64,000 bases of DNA, from positions 434,001-498,000 of the forward strand of contig JAOTOM010004840.1 of NCBI GenBank assembly GCA_034440615.1. Direction: 5' to 3'. Under the pieces are notes generated by a model, which worked only from the letters and a program-made list of their open reading frames with translations, did no database searches and had not been told where the DNA came from. Origin of the DNA: Ashinkailepas kermadecensis (lineage: Eukaryota; Arthropoda; Thecostraca; Neolepadidae). Made by a program: the position numbers and the translations under genes. This document shows, in pieces, positions 1 to 8,411 of this stretch (position 1 is the stretch's first letter; the number at the start of each line of letters is the position of its first letter).

Positions 1-325
1 TACGCGTTATATTGGATATATGTCTATATATGTGCGTGAGTGTATGCATCGATATGTATATGGACCATCGGCTCGGGCTTCCTCAGAGGATTCCTTCTTG
101 ACATAGTTTGTTTCTGGTTTGGAGTTTCTGTGAGTGTCTGCACCACTGAGGAGGCTTTTCTGCATTTCACGTGTCTTTTTGCACGCTTTTTATCCCGCGT
201 GATTATTTCAATTGTTTAAACTTGAGCTTTTTTAATCACTCCTGACGATGGCCCCTGGCCGAAACGTTGAGCAATAAAGTACAACCCTTATCGTTACTTT
301 TGATGTCAACTCAGCACCTCCTGGT
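1..325 (+). mobile_element. Retroelement 3'-end remnant (Penelope-like?)
   Basis: This segment looks like the 3' end of a retroelement. A T-rich stretch leads into a compact CTGACGA ... GGCC ... GAAACG motif at 242-266. It is followed at once by GCAATAAAG, which contains a polyadenylation signal, and then by AT-rich sequence with TATA runs at about 340-355. Penelope-like elements are known to carry hammerhead ribozyme motifs in their terminal repeats, and this order (core motif, then AATAAA) is typical of such ends. No reverse transcriptase or GIY-YIG reading frame is visible, so only a tail is present. A LINE tail is the alternative. Confidence 0.4.
242..264 (+). ncRNA. Hammerhead-ribozyme-like core motif
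   Basis: CTGACGA at 242-248 matches the conserved CUGANGA box. It is followed after one base by GGCC (250-253), a three-base loop and GGCC (257-260), which can form stem II, and then directly by GAAA (261-264). Box, hairpin and GAAA in this order are the two conserved strands of a hammerhead ribozyme. I could not find a convincing upstream NUH cleavage site with a stem I partner for the bases before 242, so the ribozyme may be degenerate or the match may be structural chance. Confidence 0.35.
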
Positions 326-449
326 ATATTGAAGGTCGTATATATATATTTTATTTATACACAATGTCTAAAACCCAGGAGCATCTAAGAGCCATTCTTC
401 GTTATATTAAGTAATGATTGCAGGTACTCACAGCAGCGCGGCAAGAAAA
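326..449. other. AT-rich spacer, nothing recognised
   Basis: AT-rich sequence between the retroelement tail and the homopolymer block. No gene or repeat was recognised. Confidence 0.5.
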
Positions 450-549
450 ACCTGGGGGGGGGGCCTATTTTAGGCCTTTTTTTTCTCCCCCCCCCCCAAA
501 AATAAAAACCTCTTCTTTTTTTTCTTTTTCTTCTTCTCCCCCTTTTTTT

Positions 550-596
<47 letters not shown>

Positions 597-670
597 AAAA
601 CGGCCAAACCAAGAAACGGGTTATTTTTTAATTATTTTTAAAAAAAATTTTTGTTTTTTTTATTATTTAA

Positions 671-706
<36 letters not shown>

Positions 707-760
707 AAGAAGAAGAAAAAAAAAAAAAAAGGGCGAGGGGGGGAAGGGAAAGGGGCGGAC
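450..760. repeat. Homopolymer block, possible assembly artefact
   Basis: Ten consecutive G, then runs of T and C, a T run of about 50 bases, a run of about 35 A, and G/A-rich sequence follow one another with almost no complex sequence between them. The open frames here are poly-lysine, poly-phenylalanine or similar and are not genes. Real poly-A/T tracts exist, but the concatenation of all four homopolymer types suggests low-quality consensus or a closed gap. Confidence 0.6.
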
Positions 761-784
761 AAAATCCAAACTCCACACACAAGA

Positions 785-960
785 CGGCAGTGTAGAATCT
801 GCATAATACTTGACCTGACCTAACACCATTGACCTTGTCACATATTTGAAAGCCGAATGTCTATATCATTCTTTCATCATGTTCTGCACGAAAAGTTTCC
901 CCTTACTGCGATAAGAAGAAATAATGTGACCTGACCTCCGTTTAGTAACCTTGGCCTTGA
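785..960. repeat. TGACCT-rich interspersed repeat fragment
   Basis: TGACCTGACCT occurs at 810-820 and again near 927-937, with further TGACCTTG and GGCCTTGA phrases between and after. The same style of TGACCT/AGGTCA-rich sequence returns at 40640-41100 and 45220-45460, suggesting a dispersed family. No coding capacity is seen. Confidence 0.35.
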
Positions 961-1924
961 TTACAATTTTGGGAAAGCAGAGTTATTTGATTTGATGAAA
1001 GAACAGTATGATCTGGATTTGGTGTTGCTATGCTGGAACGACTGCGAATCTCGGAATTTGGAAGATTTGGGAATATTATCCTCCTTGATCCGTCTCAAGT
1101 CAATGTCAAGGGGAATTATAAATCAAATTGGTGAATGAGGTCAAGAAGGCAAATATGGTGGGGTCCAAGCACCACCAAAAGTATAGAAAACTCCGCACTT
1201 AACCTTTTAGAGGGAAAGGATTACAAGTACTAACAGGGCTGCAGTAAAAATGCCCCTGTTGCGACACACCTGTTGCGGGACCATTCCATTGAAAACTGCT
1301 TTGATTTCTGACATTATTCCCACTTTCCGAAGTTTTGTACTTTTTATTTCAGACTCTAGCAAAGGAACCATTCCAGCCGACATGTCCATTTCAAAGCCGT
1401 CGGATGGCACTTCTGGGAATCTCCTGGGCTGACCTTTTCGGACTCCTTGGCCGTGACCGGAGAGGCGTGTACCCGGTGTGTCCTACTCTTGCTCTTGGCT
1501 GCGCCATTGGGTACGGGTGGAGTTTTTAGATTGTTGTTAAAAAAAAGTAGTAGGACGATTGCGCTGATTGATGTCTATGATCCGTTGTTAATTTTAGTTT
1601 GCTTGGTGTCTTGAGTGGTGACTGACTAGACTCGGCGATCACGATCACTACATCAATGCACATGTTTGATCAGAGGACATTGTTTTATATTTCTATGCTT
1701 TTGTGGAGGCTGTGCCCCCTCCCCGACCCCGAATTCGCCCCACCAAAACTTTGGCTTCGCCCCTCCCTAATGTTAGGCATCAAGGAAATACCTTCACCCA
1801 TCGTCATCACAGTTCAGGCCTGCTGTGCTCCGATGCTCCGTCAAGGCCGATGTGTTTTAGCCTGCATATGGGCGCGGACATATTTTACTTAAGCCGGTGT
1901 GTGTTTGTTGGTGTGTAGGGTGAG
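961..1924. other. Mostly unique sequence, no gene recognised
   Basis: No convincing open frame or tandem repeat. A pyrimidine-rich patch at about 1710-1770 (GTGCCCCCTCCCC, GCCCCACC, GCCCCTCCC) resembles the dispersed family seen at 52735, 57210 and 62073, but the match is too short to assign. Confidence 0.4.
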
Positions 1925-1940
1925 GGGAGGGTGATGGTAA

Positions 1941-1976
1941 CGTTGACGATGACGATGACGTTGACGATTACGATGG
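1941..1976 (+). repeat. Short GACGAT-type microsatellite
   Basis: TTGACGAT and GACGAT phrases repeat about six times with small changes. It lies just upstream of the retroelement-like tail. Confidence 0.5.
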
Positions 1977-2155
1977 ACCCGAGTCCATTGTATGACTCTG
2001 TAGTCGCATGCTATGACTCAAAGTTTTTATGTTTACATGTACTGTGTACTGCTCTTTTGTTTATGTGACTTCATCTGTTACTGGACGATTTTTCCCGTTG
2101 GCAAGGATGCTGAATAAACATAAACATACACATTGTCAAATAAAAAATAAGAATT
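1977..2155 (+). mobile_element. LINE-like 3' tail
   Basis: A T-rich stretch ends in GGACGATTTTTCCCGTTGG, followed by AATAAA at 2113-2118 and then A-rich sequence with repeated ATAAACATAAACATAC phrases and AAATAAAAAATAAG. TTTTCCCGTTGG immediately before AATAAA is a common layout at the 3' ends of animal non-LTR retrotransposons. No coding sequence of the element is visible upstream, so it would be a 5'-truncated copy. Family assignment is not possible by eye. Confidence 0.35.
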
Positions 2156-2159
2156 ATTG

Positions 2160-2285
2160 AGGTCTGAAAATATAGTGGGCGAAATCCGATCAGTTTTTGT
2201 TTGGGGGGGGTCTAGTACGTTGACACTTCGCTCCCCCCCAATGTTTTTCACAAATCGACACCCCTGGCTATAACTCATCAAATTG
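2160..2285. repeat. Fragment with GGGCGAAATCCG motif
   Basis: GTGGGCGAAATCCG followed by a G run, then CTCCCCCCCAATG. The GGGCGAAATCCG phrase also occurs at both ends of the candidate element at 40334-41249, so this may be a fragment of the same or a related dispersed repeat. Confidence 0.3.
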
Positions 2286-2754
2286 ATTTATGCCTTTGGC
2301 TTGCCCGCACCATTTACCACTTTCTCTGTTAAGCTCTGCTCTGAGATGCTCAGCCTCCCGGCTGCCCGGCGAGAATAACACGGACGCGGACCGTGAAACG
2401 TGCGGTAGCTGGCGACGCTGCTGGCGTCGGCACATGACGCACCAGCCTGCCGACGTCACCATGGCAACGAGGAAAGCTCGTGACGTCACCACAACCAATG
2501 CGACAAATTAATCTCGGCCGATCCGTGCGACTGATGTTGCTTGGCAGCTGTGGCGGCCACTGATCTGGCGATTTGCTCATTTGGCAGCCATCTCCACGAC
2601 CAATCTGGTGATTTGTGAAGTTGGCAGTACTAGGCACGAGAGGAATGCATCTGGGCCTACCTCTATTTTTGAAGCTGCAACATTCTGAATCCGAAGCATT
2701 GAATAGGAAGTGGGATTTATATTGCATGACTCATCGCGCACCTGCTACGATCTA
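2286..2754. other. Unique sequence with CRE-like sites
   Basis: No gene recognised. GACGTCACC occurs near 2453 and TGACGTCACC near 2482, the latter an intact palindromic CRE-type octamer. Two related phrases about CTGATCTGGCGATTTG and CAATCTGGTGATTTG at 2560-2615 suggest a short decayed duplication. Confidence 0.35.
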
Positions 2755-2779
2755 CAGCAGAAGATACTGCAACGAGTAA

Positions 2780-3060
2780 TAACACCACCCCGGAACGCTC
2801 AATTCCCCGAACTTCAAATCCCCGATGGCTTCAGAACCCCCAAAATGGTAACAATGGCCTTATTTAGGAAAATTCAAGGCCACATAATCTCCAAATTCCA
2901 ATGCTTCGAGAACCCCAATTTCACAAGCCTATGTGCCTCAAATCCCCGGATGTTTCAAACACCCGATTTCTTTTAAGCTCTGAATGTCTCAAATATCCAA
3001 AGCTTCGAAGTGACGATTGCTTCAGAACACCGGATCAGCTGAAAGTTCAGGCAGCAAGGA
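2780..3060 (+). repeat. Diverged minisatellite, CCCCGA/TTCAAA type
   Basis: Short phrases such as TTCAAATCCCCGATGG, TTCAGAACCCCC, TTCGAGAACCCC and TCAAATCCCCGGATG recur every 20-30 bases with heavy divergence. The reverse-complement version of the same phrase family occupies 3290-3560. No gene is present. Confidence 0.45.
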
Positions 3061-3289
3061 GACGACATTGGAACGTATCGCAATTCGGAATGAACCCTGA
3101 CCTGGGTTACAAAAAAGCATAGATATTAAGATTTAGAGAAGGGAAGGGGTTAAATTGACCATGTCCAAGATACCGTGGGTCACGTATCAAGGCGTTTCCG
3201 CCTTGCAACACGATCCAGAGTTTTCTTTCTCTATCATTATCACTATCGGGCCATTGTCAGCTAATTAGGTGGCTTTGAAGCATGCGGTA
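3061..3289. other. Spacer between inverted degenerate arrays
   Basis: Unique sequence with no gene or clear repeat. It separates two blocks of the same diverged minisatellite in opposite orientation. Confidence 0.4.
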
Positions 3290-3560
3290 CTTTGAAGTTT
3301 CGATGATGTCGGGGTGACTTCGGACTTCGGGGTTTTAGGTTTCCGGGTTTTGAGACAAAGAAGTTTTAAGATGTCGAGGTTTTGAAATACAGGGTGTTTT
3401 GAGGAATTGGGATCCGTTGGGTCCTGGGGTTCGGAATTCATTTTCATTAAAGTTGCTTTTTGTCGTCATTTCGGGGTTTCAAGACATTGGGGGATTTGAA
3501 CAATTGGTAAATTGCGGGGAATAATGATTCCGGGGTTTTCAGACGCTGGAGCTCTGGATC
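3290..3560 (-). repeat. Diverged minisatellite, inverted copy
   Basis: Phrases such as CTTCGGGGTTTTAGG, CGAGGTTTTGAAATAC, TTTCGGGGTTTCAAG and CCGGGGTTTTC repeat irregularly. They are the reverse complement of the phrases at 2780-3060. Confidence 0.45.
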
Positions 3561-4319
3561 AGTCCACAGTGCGGAATCTCCTTGACACACATATAGTACT
3601 ATGCAAATGGTGCCTGATCAGCTGGGCATCTCGGATATGGTCAATTCATATTTACTACCCCCCCCCCCCCGCTTCCTCCTTTTTATTAGCCATGTGTTTT
3701 AGATAACTCTGACGGTGTGAAGATGCAGGTGGCAGGCAAAACCCCTCGCATTCTTTGGATAGTCAACTTTGGGAAGTTCGTGGTTGGAAATGGTGCCCCA
3801 ATCAGGGCCAGGAGTTTCATAGGCGGTCAATTATACCTCATTGGCAAGGTGCTGTCCAGGCTCAGTTTCAAATGAGATGCGTTCTAATTCATGGTTTCGA
3901 AGAATTCTTGACTTCGAAGCTTTGGATACGTCAGGTATTCACAGCTTAATCCTATTACGGTAGGCGTGAATCTGCAGGGGAAGGTGGCGGATTCCGCTCA
4001 CCCTCCCCTGGATATCTCGGAACCTATTGGGCCGATTTCAAAACTGAATGCTACAATGTCTATTGTTATGTTTGTATTTGAATAGGTGTGACGCTTGGAC
4101 TTAGATTGTGTCCAAAACTCCTTCGTCAATATCAATGGGATGTATGATGAAGCCTGGAGCCACCTCTGACACAATTACGAAACTATAAATTTGGCACGAA
4201 GTAGGAAAAGGTATTAAGGAAACATTGTCTGGTTACACCTTCATATCACAAAATGTTAGAGAACGACAGGAAGAGGACTGTCCCCTCCTCTACCAGAATA
4301 GGTCGAAAGAAATCGATGA
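3561..4319. other. Unique sequence, nothing recognised
   Basis: No gene, tandem repeat or dispersed copy recognised. There is a poly-C run at about 3657-3671. Confidence 0.5.
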
Positions 4320-4500
4320 TCTGAATCATCGGGCCTTTGGAAGTACTGGCGCTTTTAAAATAGGAATTTTGGAAACATTGGAATTTTGAGACACCGGTTT
4401 TTATTCGCACAAAGAAGGATTTGATATAATTTCGGGGTCATCGGGAATTTGTATTCGGGGGTATTGAGGGTGTGAGGGATTTTAAGCTACCGGGGTTCTG
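4320..4500 (-). repeat. Third block of the GGGGTTTTGA-type degenerate repeat
   Basis: GGAATTTTGGAAACATTGG, AATTTTGAGACACCGG, TTTCGGGGTCATCGGG and CTACCGGGGTTCTG resemble the block at 3290-3560 in the same orientation but are more decayed. Confidence 0.35.
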
Positions 4501-4555
4501 ATATAGACTCGTTAGAGCATTGTCTTTCAAGCTTTAAGCGCCTCAAAGCGACGCT

Positions 4556-4630
4556 GGGAAATGCAGCTTTGGCAAATGCAGCTTTGGCAAATGCAGCTTT
4601 GGCAAATGCAGCTTTGGCAAATGCAGCTTT
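4556..4630 (+). repeat. 15-bp tandem repeat, 5 copies
   Basis: GGCAAATGCAGCTTT is repeated five times with only one change, in the first copy. The period is a multiple of three, which explains the alanine-rich frames on both strands; they are not supported as genes. Confidence 0.9.
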
Positions 4631-4884
4631 ACATTTGCTACATTCACCAACTACATCACTAAGAGCAGTGCTGAAGCATGTCCGCCCCCATGGGTTCAGA
4701 AACCTATCGCAGCCGGAGACATGTCTGTGGTGTGGGTGTAATCCAGAGCTACAGCCCACGCCATCCGACCGACCGAGATTCTGATTCCATGATAAGCCAT
4801 GCTGACACGGGAAATGCCGCCGTAGACCTTGTCTGTGCACAAAGATTATGAGTATTTCTGGAGACAATGTTGGGATATTAGTTG

Positions 4885-4980
4885 ATGAAAATCCAACTTA
4901 AAGAACAGGTTTAGTTCTGAGTAAAAATACATGCTTGTAACCGTGCAACAAAAATAACAACTAAACTGGAAATCACATAA
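4885..4980 (+). repeat. Short dispersed repeat, copy 1
   Basis: AAAGAACAGGTTTAGTTCTG at about 4899-4918 matches AAGAACAGGTCTAGTTCTG at about 52343. Homology seems to extend some 40 bases upstream (ATGTTG...GATGAAAATCCAACTT), so this is a dispersed sequence of about 70-100 bp. Confidence 0.4.
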
Positions 4981-5470
4981 ATGCCGCCACACCGTAATAA
5001 TGTGCAGCCATATGATGACACTGTACCGCTGTGCCACAATACTGTGCCGCCGTACCGTAACACTGTGCCGCGATACCGTGATACTCTGCAACTCTACACC
5101 GATATTGCGTCGCCGTACTGTAATACTGTGCCGCCACTCCCTGATACTGTGCCGCCGTACCGTGATACTGTACCGCCATACCGCAATACTGTGCCGTCGT
5201 ACGCTGCTACTGTGCCACTGAAATGCAATACTGTGTTGGCGTACACTGATAGTGTACCGCCTGCCGTGATACTGTACCGCCATACCTCAATACTGTGACG
5301 TCGTACGCTGCTAGTGTGCCACTGAAATGCAATACCGTGTTGGCGTGCACTGATAGTGTACCGCCTGCCGTGATACTGTACCGCCATACCGCAATACCGT
5401 GACGCTGGCCACCGACATTGCGTCGCCGTACCCCACTGTAGCCCGCCGTTGTACTATGACACCGTACCAC
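4981..5470 (+). repeat. Degenerate ~21-bp minisatellite with 104-bp duplication
   Basis: Phrases of the form CCGTAATACTGTGCCGCCGTA recur about every 21 bases across the block. Inside it, a segment of 104 bp (5197-5300) is repeated at 5301-5404 with few changes; the shared ACGCTGCTA lies at 5201 and 5305. Several period-driven reading frames on both strands result, none with recognisable protein features. Confidence 0.75.
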
Positions 5471-5523
5471 TGACTACACTGGAATCACCGATGCACAGCA
5501 TAAACCACTTCACTGGTAATCTC

Positions 5524-5558
5524 CGAATTCGGTCACCGCTGTGTGATGACCGAATTCG
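5524..5558. repeat. 12-bp perfect inverted repeat (hairpin)
   Basis: CGAATTCGGTCA at 5524-5535 is the exact reverse complement of TGACCGAATTCG at 5547-5558, with an 11-base loop. A second palindrome follows at 5567-5583 (TGCACTGA / TCAGTGCA around one A). Confidence 0.85.
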
Positions 5559-5583
5559 TGCGTCAGTGCACTGAATCAGTGCA

Positions 5584-6479
5584 GTCGGTGCGCCTTCAAA
5601 GCCTCGAAGTCGTTTATCTTGTTACTGACCTTCCTCAAGCTCCCGTTAACACCGCCACTAACCTGCTCTTACTTCTCGATGCCAGACCATGATTGAGTCG
5701 TAAATGTCATCATGTGAACCCGTGGAGACTAGCTGAACCCTGCAGTAAAAACACTGCCGAATCGCCAGCACGGCAGCAAAAGCTGCGAACTTCACCCAGG
5801 CGTTCGCTCCGAGCCGATGAACACTCGTGGGCATACTAACCACTAGCATTGGCGAGGCTCTCGACATCGATGAGGTATCATGCGTGCCCGCTGTTTTGGA
5901 CTGGCCGACTTGCTGTTGGTTCATTGTGCCAGGCATTCGTCGCCCGCCAAGTAATATGACCAACTGGGCAACACGGCCGAGTTCAAGTAATCATTCTACC
6001 CAGCTGCTCAGGGAAGAGCTGAGTGATTGGAGCATGCAGGATCCATGGAATAAGGAGCAAAATGTAAATAAAGAACACTATCTTGGAATAAGGATGATTG
6101 TTGGACGTTTGGGCCCAGGTTTGCTCGGCGGACAAAATCACAAGGGAGCCGGCGGCTTTATACATCCAGTAATTTGAACAGGTCAAAACAGTTGTAAGCC
6201 CCTGAACCAAGACAGCAATAATCGATTTATCGTAGACAATTGATAGACATCGTTTGCTAAACATTTTACACACACGGGACAATTACGGTTAGTGATGTTC
6301 AAGCAGGAGAAGCAAAGGGACAGCCGTCACATCGTCTTTCAACATTAGATGAGCCGTTAAGCCCACCTTTCGTAGAGTATCAGGCCGTGTCAGAACAACA
6401 TAAAGGTACATGTGCCAAGCTATCGATGTGCAGGCGGCACAAAATCTGGGTGAGACAGTACAGTATCAAGGTGCTTAGA
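5584..6479. other. Unique sequence, nothing recognised
   Basis: No gene or repeat recognised. Short frames on both strands show no family features. Confidence 0.45.
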
Positions 6480-7640
6480 TACCAGATCCATCTCGGATAG
6501 TAGCCTTCCCGGGACCTCTTTCATACTTGCATGGCTTCAGGCCGCCTTTCCAGTCTGCCGGGCGTCCAAAAACTACCCTAGCGCCATCATGTCGCTGTCC
6601 GGGCCACATCTAGCCTGTATAACTTTACACTCCATATATGCAGATTGTAAAGTGTCCCAGCCGGACCACTTGTACCTTGTACGACGTTCACATGCACATT
6701 TGAAGACTAAAGATTTCCCGAACCATCCTGTATCGGACTGGACAATCCTGCAAGATGCCCCATCCATTCCTGTAGGCTTCACGGCCTCGCTGATCATCTC
6801 TTACTTGTAAAAAGCCGCCTTCATTTCCCTAGATTATCAGATTATTAAACCATCTCTGTAACCTACAAACAGTCCTTAATCATATTTGTAATTAGACGTC
6901 CGGGACTGTCGCTCTGGCGTGTGTGATCCTTGAGACCATCTTCACTTCCTGTAGGAGGCCATGTATCATCCTCATTACCTGTAATTCTTACCGGATCATC
7001 TCCGCAGCTCCTATGAAATTGCCATGAGTGCAGACTGAACATAGTGGTTCTGAACGTGTCCTGCTCGAAACAAACCCAGCATTAGGCTACGAGATATACA
7101 AATGTTAGACCAAACTACATCGCGGCTCCACAAATCTCAAGATGGGTATCCTAATCCACCAGTGCTCTTAGCCTGTAAAACATACCAGACCATCTTTGTA
7201 GCAGGCAACACATCCAAATCTATCTATGCAACCATAATATGGGGTTATCTTTATATCCTTTAGGACGGACCTCACCGTCTCTCTAATGAGCGAAGTATTC
7301 CACGCAATCCTTCTGGCTTGTAAGACATTCCGGACTATCTTATGCGCTCCATGATGCATACAGCCATCTGTCTAGATCGTCAGATCCAGGACCGTCTCTC
7401 TCACGAATAAGACGACCCAGGCCGTTCATTGGGCACCTGAGGCACGAGACGACGACGACACGAGCATATACACAGATTGCAAGACGTCTCGGACCGTATC
7501 CCAGTGCTGCAGCATGTTCCGGTCCATTTGAATAGCACGCAAGGCGTCCCGATCCGTCTCTCTACACCGGGAGATAGCCCAGCCGACTGTGACAGTCTGC
7601 GAGATACCCTGTGCCATCGCCGTAACGCGTCGGACTTTTC
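6480..7640 (+). repeat. Heavily diverged long-unit repeat
   Basis: Phrases of the type CTTGTAAGACATTCCGGAC, CTGTAAAACATACCAGACC, TTGCAAGACGTCTCGGACC and GCAAGGCGTCCCGATCC, each followed by CATCTC- or CGTCTC-like sequence, recur roughly every 60 bases. The pattern suggests an old tandem array. Divergence is so high that boundaries and period are uncertain. Confidence 0.35.
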
Positions 7641-7865
7641 GGATCTCGCGCCACGTTGTCATTCCCGTTGCCAGCCCGCGACACGTAAAAATAGCCGAGA
7701 TGATGGAGCTGGCACCGAAATAGCGGAGCGTACTCTCTCGCTTGAGTTACAGCACGTACTGGGAGGCGTCCGCAGGCCCTGGCGACGTCACGGTCGGGCT
7801 TCGTCGGAAACGACAGCGCGCTCGCCGGCTGCGCGACATCGTAACTCACGGCACAGACGGACGGC

Positions 7866-7873
7866 ATGTACAT
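7866..7873. repeat. Left target-site duplication of the DNA transposon
   Basis: ATGTACAT directly precedes the left inverted repeat, and an identical ATGTACAT follows the right one at 11596-11603. The octamer is a palindrome, so the exact split between duplication and inverted repeat is ambiguous; a shorter TGTACA duplication is also possible. Confidence 0.65.
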
Positions 7874-8246
7874 TAGGGTGCGTCGAGAATGACAAAGCCC
7901 AAAAATGCAAAGACGGGTGGGGTGGAAAAGATGAAATGAAGTGTCATGAACACCGCTGTGCAAAAAAAAATCAAACATTTTAAATATCTAGCTGTTCAAT
8001 ATGGCGACTTTTTAAAGTCATTTTTCGGCCAAAATCAAGGATTTTTACCTAAAGTTCTGACAAGACATAAGCGTTTCTACAGTTGGAAAATGTATAAAAT
8101 TACATTCGATTTGATTGAAAAGCATCGTAGAAGCAGAATATGTTGATGAAAATGAAATGTGTTGCATTGCCTATGATGAAAATGTCACTAAAATGTACAC
8201 ATTTTTCACTACTTTCTGCGCAAGAGTCTAGCCATATCTGAGCAAG
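7874..8246 (+). repeat. Left terminal inverted repeat
   Basis: Reads inward from TAGGGTGCG and matches the reverse complement of 11223-11595. The first 150 bases are nearly identical. The inner part, from the CAAGGATTTTTACC region on, is less similar but still alignable up to GAGCAA near 8245. The 373-bp length is long for a simple transposon end and may include promoter sequence for the transposase. Confidence 0.85.
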
Positions 8247-8389
8247 GAGATCTTGCGGTCTGAGTTGAACTTGGACACTAAACGACTCCTCCGATTGATT
8301 ATAATGAAATGCACCTTTCTTTTTCTGTTGCTGTTACATCCACCACCCTTTCCTCTACGCTTTCCTCCACCTCCTCGAACACGTATTCT

Positions 8390-8411
8390 CCTCCTTTTTC
8401 AGAGTCCTGTC
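8390..8411 (+). promoter_or_regulatory. Possible 3' splice site before the transposase start
   Basis: A pyrimidine tract ends in TTTTTCAG at 8395-8402, nine bases before an ATG at 8412. This looks like a splice acceptor of an intron in the 5' untranslated leader, which would exclude the proline/leucine-rich segment 8253-8411 from the protein. The donor was not identified. Confidence 0.4.

Noticed and set aside
8253..8411. Extending the transposase N-terminus to the upstream ATG at 8253
   Set aside because: The segment is Leu/Pro-rich, pyrimidine-biased and ends in a splice-acceptor-like TTTTTCAG, so it is more likely intron or leader than protein.
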